From contig CAIYBL010000084.1 of the NCBI GenBank assembly GCA_903924485.1, forward strand, positions 1 to 53,358: a DNA stretch of 53,358 bases, read 5' to 3'. The notes under the pieces are model-generated. The model ran no database searches, was not told the origin of the DNA, and saw nothing but the letters and a program-made list of their open reading frames with translations. The first letter of the stretch is position 1; every line of letters starts with the position of its first letter. The translations under genes and the position numbers were made by a program. Below are positions 17,637-25,824 of the stretch, in pieces. Origin of the DNA: an uncultured Actinomycetes bacterium. Lineage in GTDB: Bacteria > Actinomycetota > Actinomycetes > Nanopelagicales > Nanopelagicaceae.

Positions 17637-18521
17637 ATGCGAAGCCCTGCTTCTTGGTTTGTCCGCCGCAGGAAAACCAAGATTGCTTTCATTCTAATTC
17701 TCATTTTCTTGATGATCGGCTCGCAGCTCGCAAAAAAATCGATGAACGCTTTGGAAAGTTTTGGTCCTAAAGAGATGTCGCAAATCCCAGCAGTTACACA
17801 TTTACCTTGGGATGTAGACCGTGTATATGCGCTAACACCATATCGATCTAATGTTGGACACGATTACACGTATAAGTCTTGGGACGGCGAGACCTGCAGG
17901 ACACTCAATCACTATGCAAACTACGGTCATTTCAAAAATGGAAAGGCATATCGCTCAAAACCGACTCCGAAAAATCCCAACATTAATCTCTATGCGCCTT
18001 TTGACGGCGAGTATTCAACGCGCGATGAAGGAATAAATCCCAATAATCCTTCAAGTAAAGAAATTGGACTTCAAATCATCATAAAAGCAAAATCCAATTC
18101 TCATTGGGTAGTGCGTTTATTTCACGCAGATGCACTTCCAGGTCTTAAGCAAGGTACTCAAGTGAAATCCGGGCAACTGGTGGGGACCGTCGGGCCCATG
18201 GACGCCATTCAAATTGCCTATGAAGCGAATTTGGCAGGTGGAAAAGTTGTTTACCAATCGATTTTTGAGCACGTTACAACTCAAGCCTTCGAGCCTTATG
18301 CAAAATTGGGATTTACACCTTCCAGTTTTGTGATTTCACAAAAAGCCGCTGATGCTAAGAATTACAAATGTGTTGGCCCTGGCGGTTATCAACTCTATGT
18401 ACCAACTGCACCAGTTGCATGTGGAACCCCGTGCGTCCGCCCTGGATTTATTTACATACGCGATGACCCCTTTTATGCCCCGCCAGTTGAGGGATATGTA
18501 GATAACTACGCGGTTAATTAG
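17637..18521 (+). CDS. Exported or membrane-anchored protein with degenerate M23 peptidase-like domain
   Basis: A 294-residue protein with a basic N-terminus and one hydrophobic segment (about 16-33), acting as signal anchor. The exported part (about 50-240) resembles an M23/LytM fold. NLYAPFDGEYS matches the strand before the active site, and the stretch from LFHADALPGLKQGTQVKSG to QLVGTVG matches the family's His-x-x-x-Leu...G-x-x-V-k-x-G-q-x-x-G-x-x-G strand. The paired HxH zinc motif is not seen; only one His remains in FHAD, and HDYTYKSWD only loosely matches the first ligand. It may therefore be inactive. Cysteines (GETCRTL, NYKCVG, CGTPCVR) suggest disulfides outside the cell. It is transcribed divergently from pepP. 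True function is unknown. Confidence 0.55.
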   Translation: MRSPASWFVRRRKTKIAFILILIFLMIGSQLAKKSMNALESFGPKEMSQIPAVTHLPWDVDRVYALTPYRSNVGHDYTYKSWDGETCRTLNHYANYGHFKNGKAYRSKPTPKNPNINLYAPFDGEYSTRDEGINPNNPSSKEIGLQIIIKAKSNSHWVVRLFHADALPGLKQGTQVKSGQLVGTVGPMDAIQIAYEANLAGGKVVYQSIFEHVTTQAFEPYAKLGFTPSSFVISQKAADAKNYKCVGPGGYQLYVPTAPVACGTPCVRPGFIYIRDDPFYAPPVEGYVDNYAVN

Positions 18522-18594
18522 TCTTGTAGTTCAACGGCAACCAAAAGGAATTCCCTTATACTGAATTATCCAAAGAGCTTTATTAAGGAACCTT

Positions 18595-20283
18595 TTGTCG
18601 CGATTTAAAAATGCTCATCCAGAACGTTATAAGTGGGTGGCCCTGACCAACACGACGTTGGGTATCTTGATGGCGACCATCAACTCCTCCATCATTCTCA
18701 TCTCGTTACCCGCAATCTTTATCGGGATCGGAATAAATCCGCTATCTCCAGGAAATATCGGCTACTTACTCTGGTTGATGATGGGCTATATGTTGATCAC
18801 TGCCGTATTGGTGGTAAGCCTCGGGCGCCTCGGTGACATTATGGGCCGAGTCAAGATTTACAACTTCGGCTTCGCAGTCTTCACCGCCGCATCAGTGATA
18901 CTCGCTTTAGATCCATTTACTGGTGGCAAAGGTGCACTCTGGCTTGTCGGTTGGCGTTTAGTTCAAGGCGTCGGTGGCGCGATGCTTTTTGCAAATTCCA
19001 GTGCCATTATTGTTGACGCATTTCCTTCAAAACAACGCGGCTTGGCTATGGGCATCAATCAAGTTGCCGCCATTGCTGGTTCGTTCATTGGACTCATCGC
19101 TGGCGGACTTTTATCAGTATTAGATTGGCGTTGGATTTTCTGGGTCTCAGTTCCATTTGGAATTCTTGGAACTGTTTGGGCCTATCACAGCCTTCATGAC
19201 AATGGGCGACGAGCGAATGCAAAAATTGACTGGCTCGGCAATATCGTTTTTGCCGTCGGATTAACATCACTACTTACGGGAATCGTCTATGGAATACAAC
19301 CGTATGGTCATAGCTCTATGGGGTGGACCTCTCCTAAGGTATTAACTTTCCTTATTACTGGAGTAGTTTTTCTAGCCGTTTTTAATGTTATCGAACTCAA
19401 AGTGGCCCACCCAATGTTTAACTTACGCCTTTTTAAGATACGAGCATTTGGTACAGGTAGCGCTGCTGGATTACTAGCAGCCACTGCGCGCGGCGGTTTG
19501 CAGTTTATGTTGATCATTTGGTTGCAAGGAATTTGGTTGCCTTTGCATGGCTTCACATACGAACGCACTCCATTATGGGCGGGCATCTACATGTTGCCTC
19601 TGACGCTTGGATTCCTTATCGCTGGGCCATTAGCGGGATTCCTATCGGATCGACACGGAGCACGCGTACTTTCAACAGCAGGCCTACTCATATTCGGCGG
19701 AAGTTTTATTGGTTTACTTATGGTGCCAACAAACTTCACATACTGGATATTTGCCCTGCTAATTATTTTAAACGGAATCGGTGGCGGGCTATTTACTGCA
19801 CCGAATTCAACGGCTGTCATGAATAGCGTGCCACCGGATCAACGCGGAGGTGCTGCTGGTATACAGGCAGCACTCATGAACTCTGGCATGGTTCTTTCGA
19901 TGGGACTTTTCTTTTCGCTCATGATTATTGGACTGGCGCGATCACTCCCACACTCACTTATGACGGGCTTAACCAGTCAAGGAGTTAGTTCAACTCAAGC
20001 AACGGCGATCGCGGCGCTGCCACCTGTTGCAACTCTCTTCTCCTCCTTCTTGGGTTACAACCCACTTGCCACACTTCTAGGTTCACAAGCACAGGCAGGG
20101 GTAAGCACCGCACAGTGGCAAATCCTCACGGGCAAACACTTCTTCCCACAAATGATTACCGCGCCGTTTCATGATGGCCTAAAGATTGTCTTTGGCATGG
20201 CTTTTGTCATGTCGATCATTGCCGCTGTATTTTCGGTACTTCGCGGAAAACGTTACATTCATGATGAAGTTGCTGCGCCCTAG
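18595..20283 (+). CDS. Major facilitator superfamily transporter, DHA2-like (14 TM)
   Basis: A 562-residue membrane transporter of the 14-helix drug:H+ antiporter type. Motif A is seen as [13 protein letters not shown] between helices 2 and 3, and again in [13 protein letters not shown] in the second half. [17 protein letters not shown] and the motif C-like [12 protein letters not shown] are family features. The gene starts at TTG 18595, with an AAGGA site seven bases upstream; no ATG fits the N-terminus. It probably exports a drug or metabolite. Substrate cannot be told from sequence. Confidence 0.88.
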   Translation: MSRFKNAHPERYKWVALTNTTLGILMATINSSIILISLPAIFIGIGINPLSPGNIGYLLWLMMGYMLITAVLVVSLGRLGDIMGRVKIYNFGFAVFTAASVILALDPFTGGKGALWLVGWRLVQGVGGAMLFANSSAIIVDAFPSKQRGLAMGINQVAAIAGSFIGLIAGGLLSVLDWRWIFWVSVPFGILGTVWAYHSLHDNGRRANAKIDWLGNIVFAVGLTSLLTGIVYGIQPYGHSSMGWTSPKVLTFLITGVVFLAVFNVIELKVAHPMFNLRLFKIRAFGTGSAAGLLAATARGGLQFMLIIWLQGIWLPLHGFTYERTPLWAGIYMLPLTLGFLIAGPLAGFLSDRHGARVLSTAGLLIFGGSFIGLLMVPTNFTYWIFALLIILNGIGGGLFTAPNSTAVMNSVPPDQRGGAAGIQAALMNSGMVLSMGLFFSLMIIGLARSLPHSLMTGLTSQGVSSTQATAIAALPPVATLFSSFLGYNPLATLLGSQAQAGVSTAQWQILTGKHFFPQMITAPFHDGLKIVFGMAFVMSIIAAVFSVLRGKRYIHDEVAAP

Positions 20284-20331
20284 CCCTAACCCAAAAGATC
20301 AATACATCAAGAAAGGCGGTATCTTTCCACT

Positions 20332-21306
20332 ATGGAATATACAAATCTTGGACGCTCTGGACTTTCCGTAAGCAGACTCTGTTTAGGAACAATGAATTTT
20401 GGCCCCGAGACTGACGAAGCAACCTCGCATTCAATTATGGATGCAGCCCTTGGCCATGAAATCAATTTCTTTGACACTGCCAATAGATATGGCGGCGGCG
20501 AAGGTAATTTTGGAAAGACTGAAGAGATTATCGGCCGATGGTTTGCAAAGGGCGGCGGACGTCGCGAAAAAGTTGTCCTTGCTACAAAATTGTTTGGACC
20601 TATGGATCCCTGGCCAAACAATAAAGGGGTCTCTGCGTTAAATATTCGTAGAGCGTGCGATGCAAGTCTGAAAAGGTTGCAAACCGATTACATTGATTTA
20701 TATCAAATGCACCACATTGATCGTTCAACACCGTGGGAAGAAGTTTGGCAAGCGATGGAAGTATTGGTTGCCCAAGGAAAGATTTTATATGTGGGTAGTT
20801 CAAATTTTGCTGGCTGGAATCTTGCCCAAGCACAGGCTGAGGCAAAATCTAGAAACTTCATGGGGTTAGTCTCGGAGCAATCAATTTACAATTTGATCGT
20901 TAGAGATATCGAACGCGAAGTAATTCCCGCTGCACGCAATCTTGGAATCGGAATAATTCCTTGGTCTCCACTTAACGGTGGAATTTTGGGCGGCGTAATT
21001 AAAAAGGAACGCGATTCAAGCAGGCGCCTTGTTTCACGCTCAAAAGAGGCTCTGGATGCACGTCGTCCCCAAATTGAAGCCTATGAAACTTTCTGCGAAG
21101 GCTTAGGTCACGAACCTGCAGATGTTGCACTCGCCTGGCTACTTGCACAACCTGCAGTGACCGCTCCAATTATTGGTCCACGAACAATGGATCAACTCAC
21201 ACAATCCTTGAAGGCGCTGGATGTTCACCTCTCAGCCGATAACTTGGCTACGCTGGATGAAATTTTCCCTGGCTATAAGACAGCCCCAGAAGACTACGCC
21301 TGGTGA
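20332..21306 (+). CDS. Aldo/keto reductase
   Basis: A 324-residue NADPH-dependent aldo/keto reductase with a TIM-barrel fold. The catalytic tetrad is intact: Asp and Tyr in FFDTANRYGGG, Lys in VVLATKLFG and His in YQMHHIDR. The NADPH-binding end has the NFAGWNL and PIIGPRTMDQL segments. The family reduces aldehydes, ketosugars or related carbonyls; similarity is to the YajO/Tas-like sugar-oxidoreductase branch, substrate unknown. AAGAAAGGCGG upstream of ATG 20332 supplies the ribosome site. tRNA-Ser follows 39 bases later. Confidence 0.9.
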   Translation: MEYTNLGRSGLSVSRLCLGTMNFGPETDEATSHSIMDAALGHEINFFDTANRYGGGEGNFGKTEEIIGRWFAKGGGRREKVVLATKLFGPMDPWPNNKGVSALNIRRACDASLKRLQTDYIDLYQMHHIDRSTPWEEVWQAMEVLVAQGKILYVGSSNFAGWNLAQAQAEAKSRNFMGLVSEQSIYNLIVRDIEREVIPAARNLGIGIIPWSPLNGGILGGVIKKERDSSRRLVSRSKEALDARRPQIEAYETFCEGLGHEPADVALAWLLAQPAVTAPIIGPRTMDQLTQSLKALDVHLSADNLATLDEIFPGYKTAPEDYAW

Positions 21307-21345
21307 AAAACTGGCTAATTAGCCTGTAAACTCCGCTTACCACTT

Positions 21346-21437
21346 GGAGACGTCGCATAGCCCGGTCGAGTGCGCCTCACTGCTAACGAGGTAAGGTTTA
21401 ATCGCCTTCAGGAGTTCAAATCTCCTCGTCTCCGCCA
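21346..21437 (+). tRNA. tRNA-Ser (anticodon GCT), CCA encoded
   Basis: A class II tRNA. Acceptor GGAGACG pairs with CGTCTCC. The anticodon arm CCTCA/CGAGG (one A-C mismatch next to the loop) holds CTGCTAA. A long variable arm is followed by a T-arm GGAG/CTCC region enclosing TTCAAAT. Discriminator G21434 is followed by an encoded CCA (21435-21437), unlike the other five tRNAs of this window. Confidence 0.93.
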
Positions 21438-21474
21438 GATTGGCCAACGTTGCCGATTTTGAATTGGAGCACTC

Positions 21475-22659
21475 GTGGAGAACATCGAAGCATTTAATAA
21501 TCATTTACCTGTAAAGGTTCGCTTTGGTGAAGGTAGAGCTCTTGCACTTGCTGACGTGGTTGCTGAATGTGGCGCCACCAAAGTCTTCTTAATGGTGGAT
21601 GAAGGTATTGAGAAGTTCAATCCCGCAGCAAAAGCATGCATTGACAATCTACTTGCTCAATCAGCAATCACAGTTACAACGTTTGAAAAGCCAGCAGGTG
21701 AACCAACAATCGATATGGTCGATGATGCTACAAAAGCACTTGTTGCCTCTGGCGCTCAAGCAATCGTTGCACTCGGTGGCGGGTCTGTTATTGATACCGC
21801 TAAAGCCGCGCGACTATGTGCCCAACTTGGTATTACCTTTCGCGAATTCCAATCACGCAAACCTGAATATCCGATCCCAACTGTTGCGCTGATTGCAATG
21901 CCAACATCAGCGGGTACGGGTTCTGAAGTTTCTGGTGGTTCAGTAATCTCTGATCCAGCCGCAGGACGTAAAGCTGGCATTGCAAACGGAAACCTACGTG
22001 CACAATTTGCGATCGTGGACCCGGTACTTACATATTCAATGCCACCATCAATGACCGCAAACACTGGAATTGATGCGCTCGCTCAAGCAATTGCAGGAAT
22101 CATCGCTAAATGCAGCACGCCAATTGGTGATGCAATCGGTTACGAAGCTATCCGCATGATGACACCAGCACTTGTTGGTGCGTATAAAGATGGAAATGAT
22201 AAAGCTGCACGTGCCGGAATGGCCGCAGGTTCCATGATGGCTGGCTTAACAATGAATATTTCAGATTGCACCGCAGAGCATTCACTTGGCCAAGCAATCG
22301 GCGGGCTAAAGCATGTTCCGCACGGTCTCACAATCGGATTAGTTCTTGTTGAGACGCTAACCCGTGAGGCAAAGGTAGTTCCTGCAAAAATGGAGCGCGT
22401 TGCCGATGCGATGGGCGTTGCCGATGATGGCAGTAAAGACGGATCTCGCGCGGTAAAAGCTGTCCGTAAGATCCTTGCCGAACTTAACTTCCCAGTGCTT
22501 TCTAGCCTTGGATTTGTTGAGGCCGACATCGATAATTTGGCCGACATCGCACTAGAGGATTTCTTCATTACCCAGGCACCTACTCCATGGAGCAAGGCAG
22601 AAGTTGTCGAAGCATTTATGTCCGCCCTAAAGTTGCAGGAGCGCGTCGCCGTTTCCTAA
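21475..22659 (+). CDS. Iron-containing alcohol dehydrogenase family protein (altered metal site)
   Basis: A 394-residue group III dehydrogenase. The N-terminal Rossmann-like domain has VALGGGSVIDTAKA (nucleotide-binding GGGS). The all-helical C-terminal domain normally binds Fe or Zn through Asp-His-His-His. Here Asp200 is present in GIDALAQAI, the His four residues later is Gln204, and the two later His are present in AEHSLGQ and HVPHG. PTSAGTGSEVS is conserved. It starts at GTG 21475 with GGAG upstream. It is followed 38 bases later by a transaldolase-like gene, suggesting a joint role in aldehyde or sugar metabolism. Enzyme family is sure; substrate and metal are not. Confidence 0.85.
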   Translation: MENIEAFNNHLPVKVRFGEGRALALADVVAECGATKVFLMVDEGIEKFNPAAKACIDNLLAQSAITVTTFEKPAGEPTIDMVDDATKALVASGAQAIVALGGGSVIDTAKAARLCAQLGITFREFQSRKPEYPIPTVALIAMPTSAGTGSEVSGGSVISDPAAGRKAGIANGNLRAQFAIVDPVLTYSMPPSMTANTGIDALAQAIAGIIAKCSTPIGDAIGYEAIRMMTPALVGAYKDGNDKAARAGMAAGSMMAGLTMNISDCTAEHSLGQAIGGLKHVPHGLTIGLVLVETLTREAKVVPAKMERVADAMGVADDGSKDGSRAVKAVRKILAELNFPVLSSLGFVEADIDNLADIALEDFFITQAPTPWSKAEVVEAFMSALKLQERVAVS

Positions 22660-22697
22660 TAGGCTTACACACATAACCAGTAGTTTCGGGGGGCCAA

Positions 22698-23774
22698 ATG
22701 TCAGATTCACCCTTTCTTTATATGAAGCAGAACTCAAAAACAGTGCTGTGGAATGACTCGGCAGACCCGAAGGAACTCAAAGATGCACTGACCTGGGGAA
22801 TCGTGGGCGCCACGTGTAATCCAGTAATTGCCCTGTCTGCGATCAAGGCAGATAAAGAACATTGGGTATCACGGATCCGAGATTACGCAAAGGAAAACCC
22901 AACCCAGACCGATGATCAAATCGGTTGGGCAATGGTAAAAGAACTTTCGGTCAATGCCGCGAAATTACTGGAGCCAGAATTCGAAAAGTACGCTGGCAAG
23001 AACGGCCGCTTATCCATACAGACCGACCCTCGTAATTTCCGCGATGCAAAGGCGCTCGCAGATCAAGCCTATGAGTTCTCCACGTTGGCAAAAAACATGA
23101 TTGTAAAAATCCCAGTGACAAGTGAAGCCATTTCAGCTTTCGAGGAAGCCACTTACAGAGGTGTCAGCATCAATGCAACGGTTTCTTTCTCTGTCGCTCA
23201 AACAATCGCAGTAGCCGAAGCAGTAGAACGTGGCTTAAAACGACGCGAAGCCGAAGGTTTAGATATTTCTCATATGGGCCCAGTCTGCACAATTATGGTG
23301 GGACGAGTCGATGATTGGGTGAAGGTTTCAGCGGAGAAAGCTGGAGTCAGCATTGATCCAGGAGTTATGGAATGGGCCGGTGTTGCGGTTTTCAAAAACG
23401 CTCACCAGATTTATAAAGCGCGCGGATATCGAACACGCCTTCTCTCGGCTGCATTTCGCAACCACATGCACTGGAGTGAAATCATCGGAGGAGAAGCTGT
23501 TATCTCCCCTCCATATAGCTGGCAAGTACGCATCAACAATTCAGGGATCACACCAGATCTCAATAGCGTCGAAGTCCCAGTAGAGCCACACATCTTGGAG
23601 CCAATGTTGGATAAGTTGCCCGAGTTTCGCAAGATGTATGAACCCGATGGATTAAAGGTTTCGGAGTTCACAAATTTAGGGGCAACACTCCGAACTTTGC
23701 GGGGATTCCTCCAATCAGTGAACGATCTTGAATCTTTCGTGCGTGATGTCACCCTTCCAAACCCCGATAAGTGA
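22698..23774 (+). CDS. Transaldolase-family enzyme with aldolase-type Gln substitution
   Basis: A 358-residue TIM-barrel Schiff-base enzyme of the transaldolase superfamily. Asp20 in VLWNDSADP, TCNPVIAL, Lys137 in MIVKIPVTSE (Schiff-base lysine), and SINATVSFSVAQ match transaldolases. At the position of the transaldolase glutamate (SxEVD motif) this protein has Gln108 in GRLSIQTDPR. Fructose-6-phosphate aldolase also has Gln at this position, so aldolase chemistry is possible. At 358 residues it is longer than TalB (about 317) because of a C-terminal extension. It sits behind the iron-ADH-like gene in the same direction, probably co-transcribed. Confidence 0.78.
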   Translation: MSDSPFLYMKQNSKTVLWNDSADPKELKDALTWGIVGATCNPVIALSAIKADKEHWVSRIRDYAKENPTQTDDQIGWAMVKELSVNAAKLLEPEFEKYAGKNGRLSIQTDPRNFRDAKALADQAYEFSTLAKNMIVKIPVTSEAISAFEEATYRGVSINATVSFSVAQTIAVAEAVERGLKRREAEGLDISHMGPVCTIMVGRVDDWVKVSAEKAGVSIDPGVMEWAGVAVFKNAHQIYKARGYRTRLLSAAFRNHMHWSEIIGGEAVISPPYSWQVRINNSGITPDLNSVEVPVEPHILEPMLDKLPEFRKMYEPDGLKVSEFTNLGATLRTLRGFLQSVNDLESFVRDVTLPNPDK

Positions 23775-23858
23775 GAGTTATTTCTCATAGCCAGCGCTTA
23801 ATAAGGCTCGGTAGGATGGATGCAATAGTTAAGTATTAATTGAAAAATGGGAGAAGCG

Positions 23859-25163
23859 GTGTCTACTTTTCGAATTGCCATTGTTGGAGCAGGTCCTGCT
23901 GGTTACTTTGCAGCTCAAGCCTTACAAAATAGCGCGACAGAAGATCGTGACTTTGCAATAGATATGTTTGAACGCCTTCCAACTCCTTGGGGTCTTGTTC
24001 GAAGCGGTGTTGCCCCTGACCATCCCAAAATCAAGACCGTTGCCAAAGTCTTCGAGAAGATTGCAACCGCTGGAAACTTTCGCCTATTTGGAAATGTTGA
24101 ACTAGGTACCGACATCACAGCCGAGCAGTTGCAGTCGCACTACGACGCCGTAGTTATTTCGACAGGATCCGCACTTGGCAGAAAACTCGGAATCCCCGGC
24201 GAAGGTCTTTTCGGATCGCTCTCTGCTGCAGATTTTGTGCCTTGGTACAACGCCCATCCTGATTTTGCCGACCTTGAGGTTCCACTCGATTGTGACACGG
24301 CAGTGATTATTGGTGCGGGAAACGTTGCGATGGATGTTGCTCGCATGTTGGCACTGGAGCCTTCCGAGCTAGATTCAACCGATACCGCAGACCACGCCAT
24401 CGCAGCCTTGCGTAAGAGTTCTGTACGACAGGTCTACCTGTGCGCTCGCCGAGGACCAGAACATGCGGCATTTACCTCGCCAGAATTACGCGAACTGCCC
24501 AAACTAGAGCACACAAATGTCTTGATAAATAAGGCCCAAGTCACTGATGCACAGGTGCGCCTTGGGGAAGGCGCAGAAAAAGATGTGCGAAGCAATCTTG
24601 AAGCAATGTCACTCATTGCGGGACTAGAGGAGACGCATCACGAGCGCACCATGCACCTTGAATTCTTTTTAGCTCCTCAGGAGATTCTCGGAAATGGCCG
24701 TGTGGAAGAAATGGTTTTCGGCATCAACACATTAGTGAATGGTGAAATCGTTCCAACAGGTGAAACACGATCCATCAAGTGCGGATTGGTTATTTCCGCA
24801 ATCGGCTATCAAGCCGAGTCCATTGATGGGGTCCCTTATAAATCGGGCAAGATTGCAAATGTTGATGGCCGCATTGAAGGCACAAATATGTATACCGTTG
24901 GTTGGGCAAAGCGTGGACCATCTGGGGTTATCGGTACAAACAAGAGTGATGCCAGCGACGTTATGAAATTGCTTGTTGGTGACCTTGCTACTCAACCAAA
25001 GCAAGAGTCAGATCTAGCGCAGTCCCTGGTCGGTCACAGAGTTGTCACCCAAGAAGGCTGGGAAAAAATTAATGCTGCAGAAGTTGCAGCGGGTGAGTTG
25101 TTAAATAAACCGCGTCGCAAAGAATCAAAAGCAGATGAACTTCTAAAGATGGCCGGACTTTAA
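23859..25163 (+). CDS. fprA: Ferredoxin/adrenodoxin-type NADP+ reductase (FprA family)
   Basis: A 434-residue FAD- and NADPH-binding reductase that moves electrons between NADPH and ferredoxin. The FAD motif IVGAGPAGYFAAQAL is at the N-terminus, followed by RLPTPWGLVRSGVAPDHP, which is diagnostic of the FprA/adrenodoxin reductase family. The NADPH motif VIIGAGNVAMDVARML lies mid-protein, and VGWAKRGPSGVIGTNKSDA is near the C-terminus. GTG 23859 is chosen because GGGAGAAG sits correctly before it; ATG 23847 is the alternative and adds four residues. In actinobacteria such enzymes supply electrons to P450s or iron-sulfur biosynthesis. Confidence 0.93.
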   Translation: MSTFRIAIVGAGPAGYFAAQALQNSATEDRDFAIDMFERLPTPWGLVRSGVAPDHPKIKTVAKVFEKIATAGNFRLFGNVELGTDITAEQLQSHYDAVVISTGSALGRKLGIPGEGLFGSLSAADFVPWYNAHPDFADLEVPLDCDTAVIIGAGNVAMDVARMLALEPSELDSTDTADHAIAALRKSSVRQVYLCARRGPEHAAFTSPELRELPKLEHTNVLINKAQVTDAQVRLGEGAEKDVRSNLEAMSLIAGLEETHHERTMHLEFFLAPQEILGNGRVEEMVFGINTLVNGEIVPTGETRSIKCGLVISAIGYQAESIDGVPYKSGKIANVDGRIEGTNMYTVGWAKRGPSGVIGTNKSDASDVMKLLVGDLATQPKQESDLAQSLVGHRVVTQEGWEKINAAEVAAGELLNKPRRKESKADELLKMAGL

Positions 25164-25170
25164 AGGCAAA

Positions 25171-25473
25171 CTATTCTGGAGTTGAAGTTTCTTCTTCAGA
25201 AGTTTGGTCTACTTTTTTAGTCTGCTCGTGAATCATTCTGTAAGCGGTGTACATCAAAAGGTTCACAACGACGACTACAAGAATCTCCCATTTAAATTTC
25301 TCAGCTTGGGAGATGCAATGCAAATATTTGAAGCAGAACTTACGAGCAATGTTCGCCCTGTCCCTATGGTTGACTTCAATTTGCCAAATAACGGTGGCAT
25401 CAATAACCAACCATAAGAAAACAGTCGCCTTCACTGTCCGGGAAAACGATTGCCACTTCTCGATTGGATTCAT
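25171..25473 (-). CDS. Hypothetical small membrane protein
   Basis: A 100-residue frame that I do not recognise. It has two hydrophobic segments (about 17-31, VFLWLVIDATVIWQI, and about 61-78, WEILVVVVVNLLMYTAY), a basic loop between them and an acidic C-terminal tail ending EEETSTPE. That membrane-plus-charged-tail design is more like a real protein than a shadow frame. There is no competing gene on the other strand. It is convergent with fprA, with seven bases between the stops. No clear ribosome site precedes ATG 25473. Confidence 0.5.
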   Translation of the reverse strand: MNPIEKWQSFSRTVKATVFLWLVIDATVIWQIEVNHRDRANIARKFCFKYLHCISQAEKFKWEILVVVVVNLLMYTAYRMIHEQTKKVDQTSEEETSTPE

Positions 25474-25824
25474 CTGTGAAGGTTAGGTGCCAGCACTTTA
25501 AAAAGCAAAGTTTTGCAAGCGTGCAACCATAAACTTTAAAGTGAGAGTTGAAGGTTGTAATTACACCTGTGTAACCCACGCTCAATTTATACACGCGTAA
25601 AAGTCGCCACGCATTTCGGGGTGCTACTACCCACGGTTTTTGATTGTGCTTGAGGGGTACTAATCGCTAAATTTCCAATCCGCTCAGCATCCGTAGAGCG
25701 CAAAAAATGTTTACGAGGTTGATCGAGGCTTTGTAGTTGAAAAGCCTTATAAATCAAGTGAATTTCGGCGTAAATCCTGCAAAGGATTTTTTTTACGCTA
25801 TCAGGGTGAGAGGCAGGGGTGACT
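25474..25824 (+). promoter_or_regulatory. Long non-coding leader upstream of pilB
   Basis: This 351-base stretch holds no convincing gene. Read on the + strand it contains successive hairpins: 25681-25700 (CGCTC/GAGCG), 25726-25747 (AGGCTTT/AAAGCCT) and a terminator-like hairpin at 25772-25794. All three lie within about 145 bases of the pilB start. The left part should also carry the promoter of the divergent small membrane protein. The arrangement resembles a transcription attenuator or riboswitch, but no known aptamer consensus was recognised. Confidence 0.5.
25772..25794 (+). terminator. Terminator-like hairpin just before pilB
   Basis: AAATCCT pairs with AGGATTT around a GCAA tetraloop. 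A run of eight T residues (25787-25794) begins in the right arm, and outer GCGT/ACGC could also pair. It points toward pilB and ends 30 bases before the pilB ATG. There is no + strand gene between fprA (600 bases upstream) and this site. It therefore either ends a short leader RNA or switches pil expression. Confidence 0.6.

Noticed and set aside
18525-18540. TGTAGTTCAACGGCAA resembling a tRNA D-arm
   Set aside because: No acceptor, anticodon or T-arm follows, so there is no tRNA. It could be a remnant but is more likely chance.
25560-25770. Known c-di-GMP or c-di-AMP riboswitch in the pilB leader
   Set aside because: I looked for the conserved core sequences and did not find a convincing match, so no known class is claimed.
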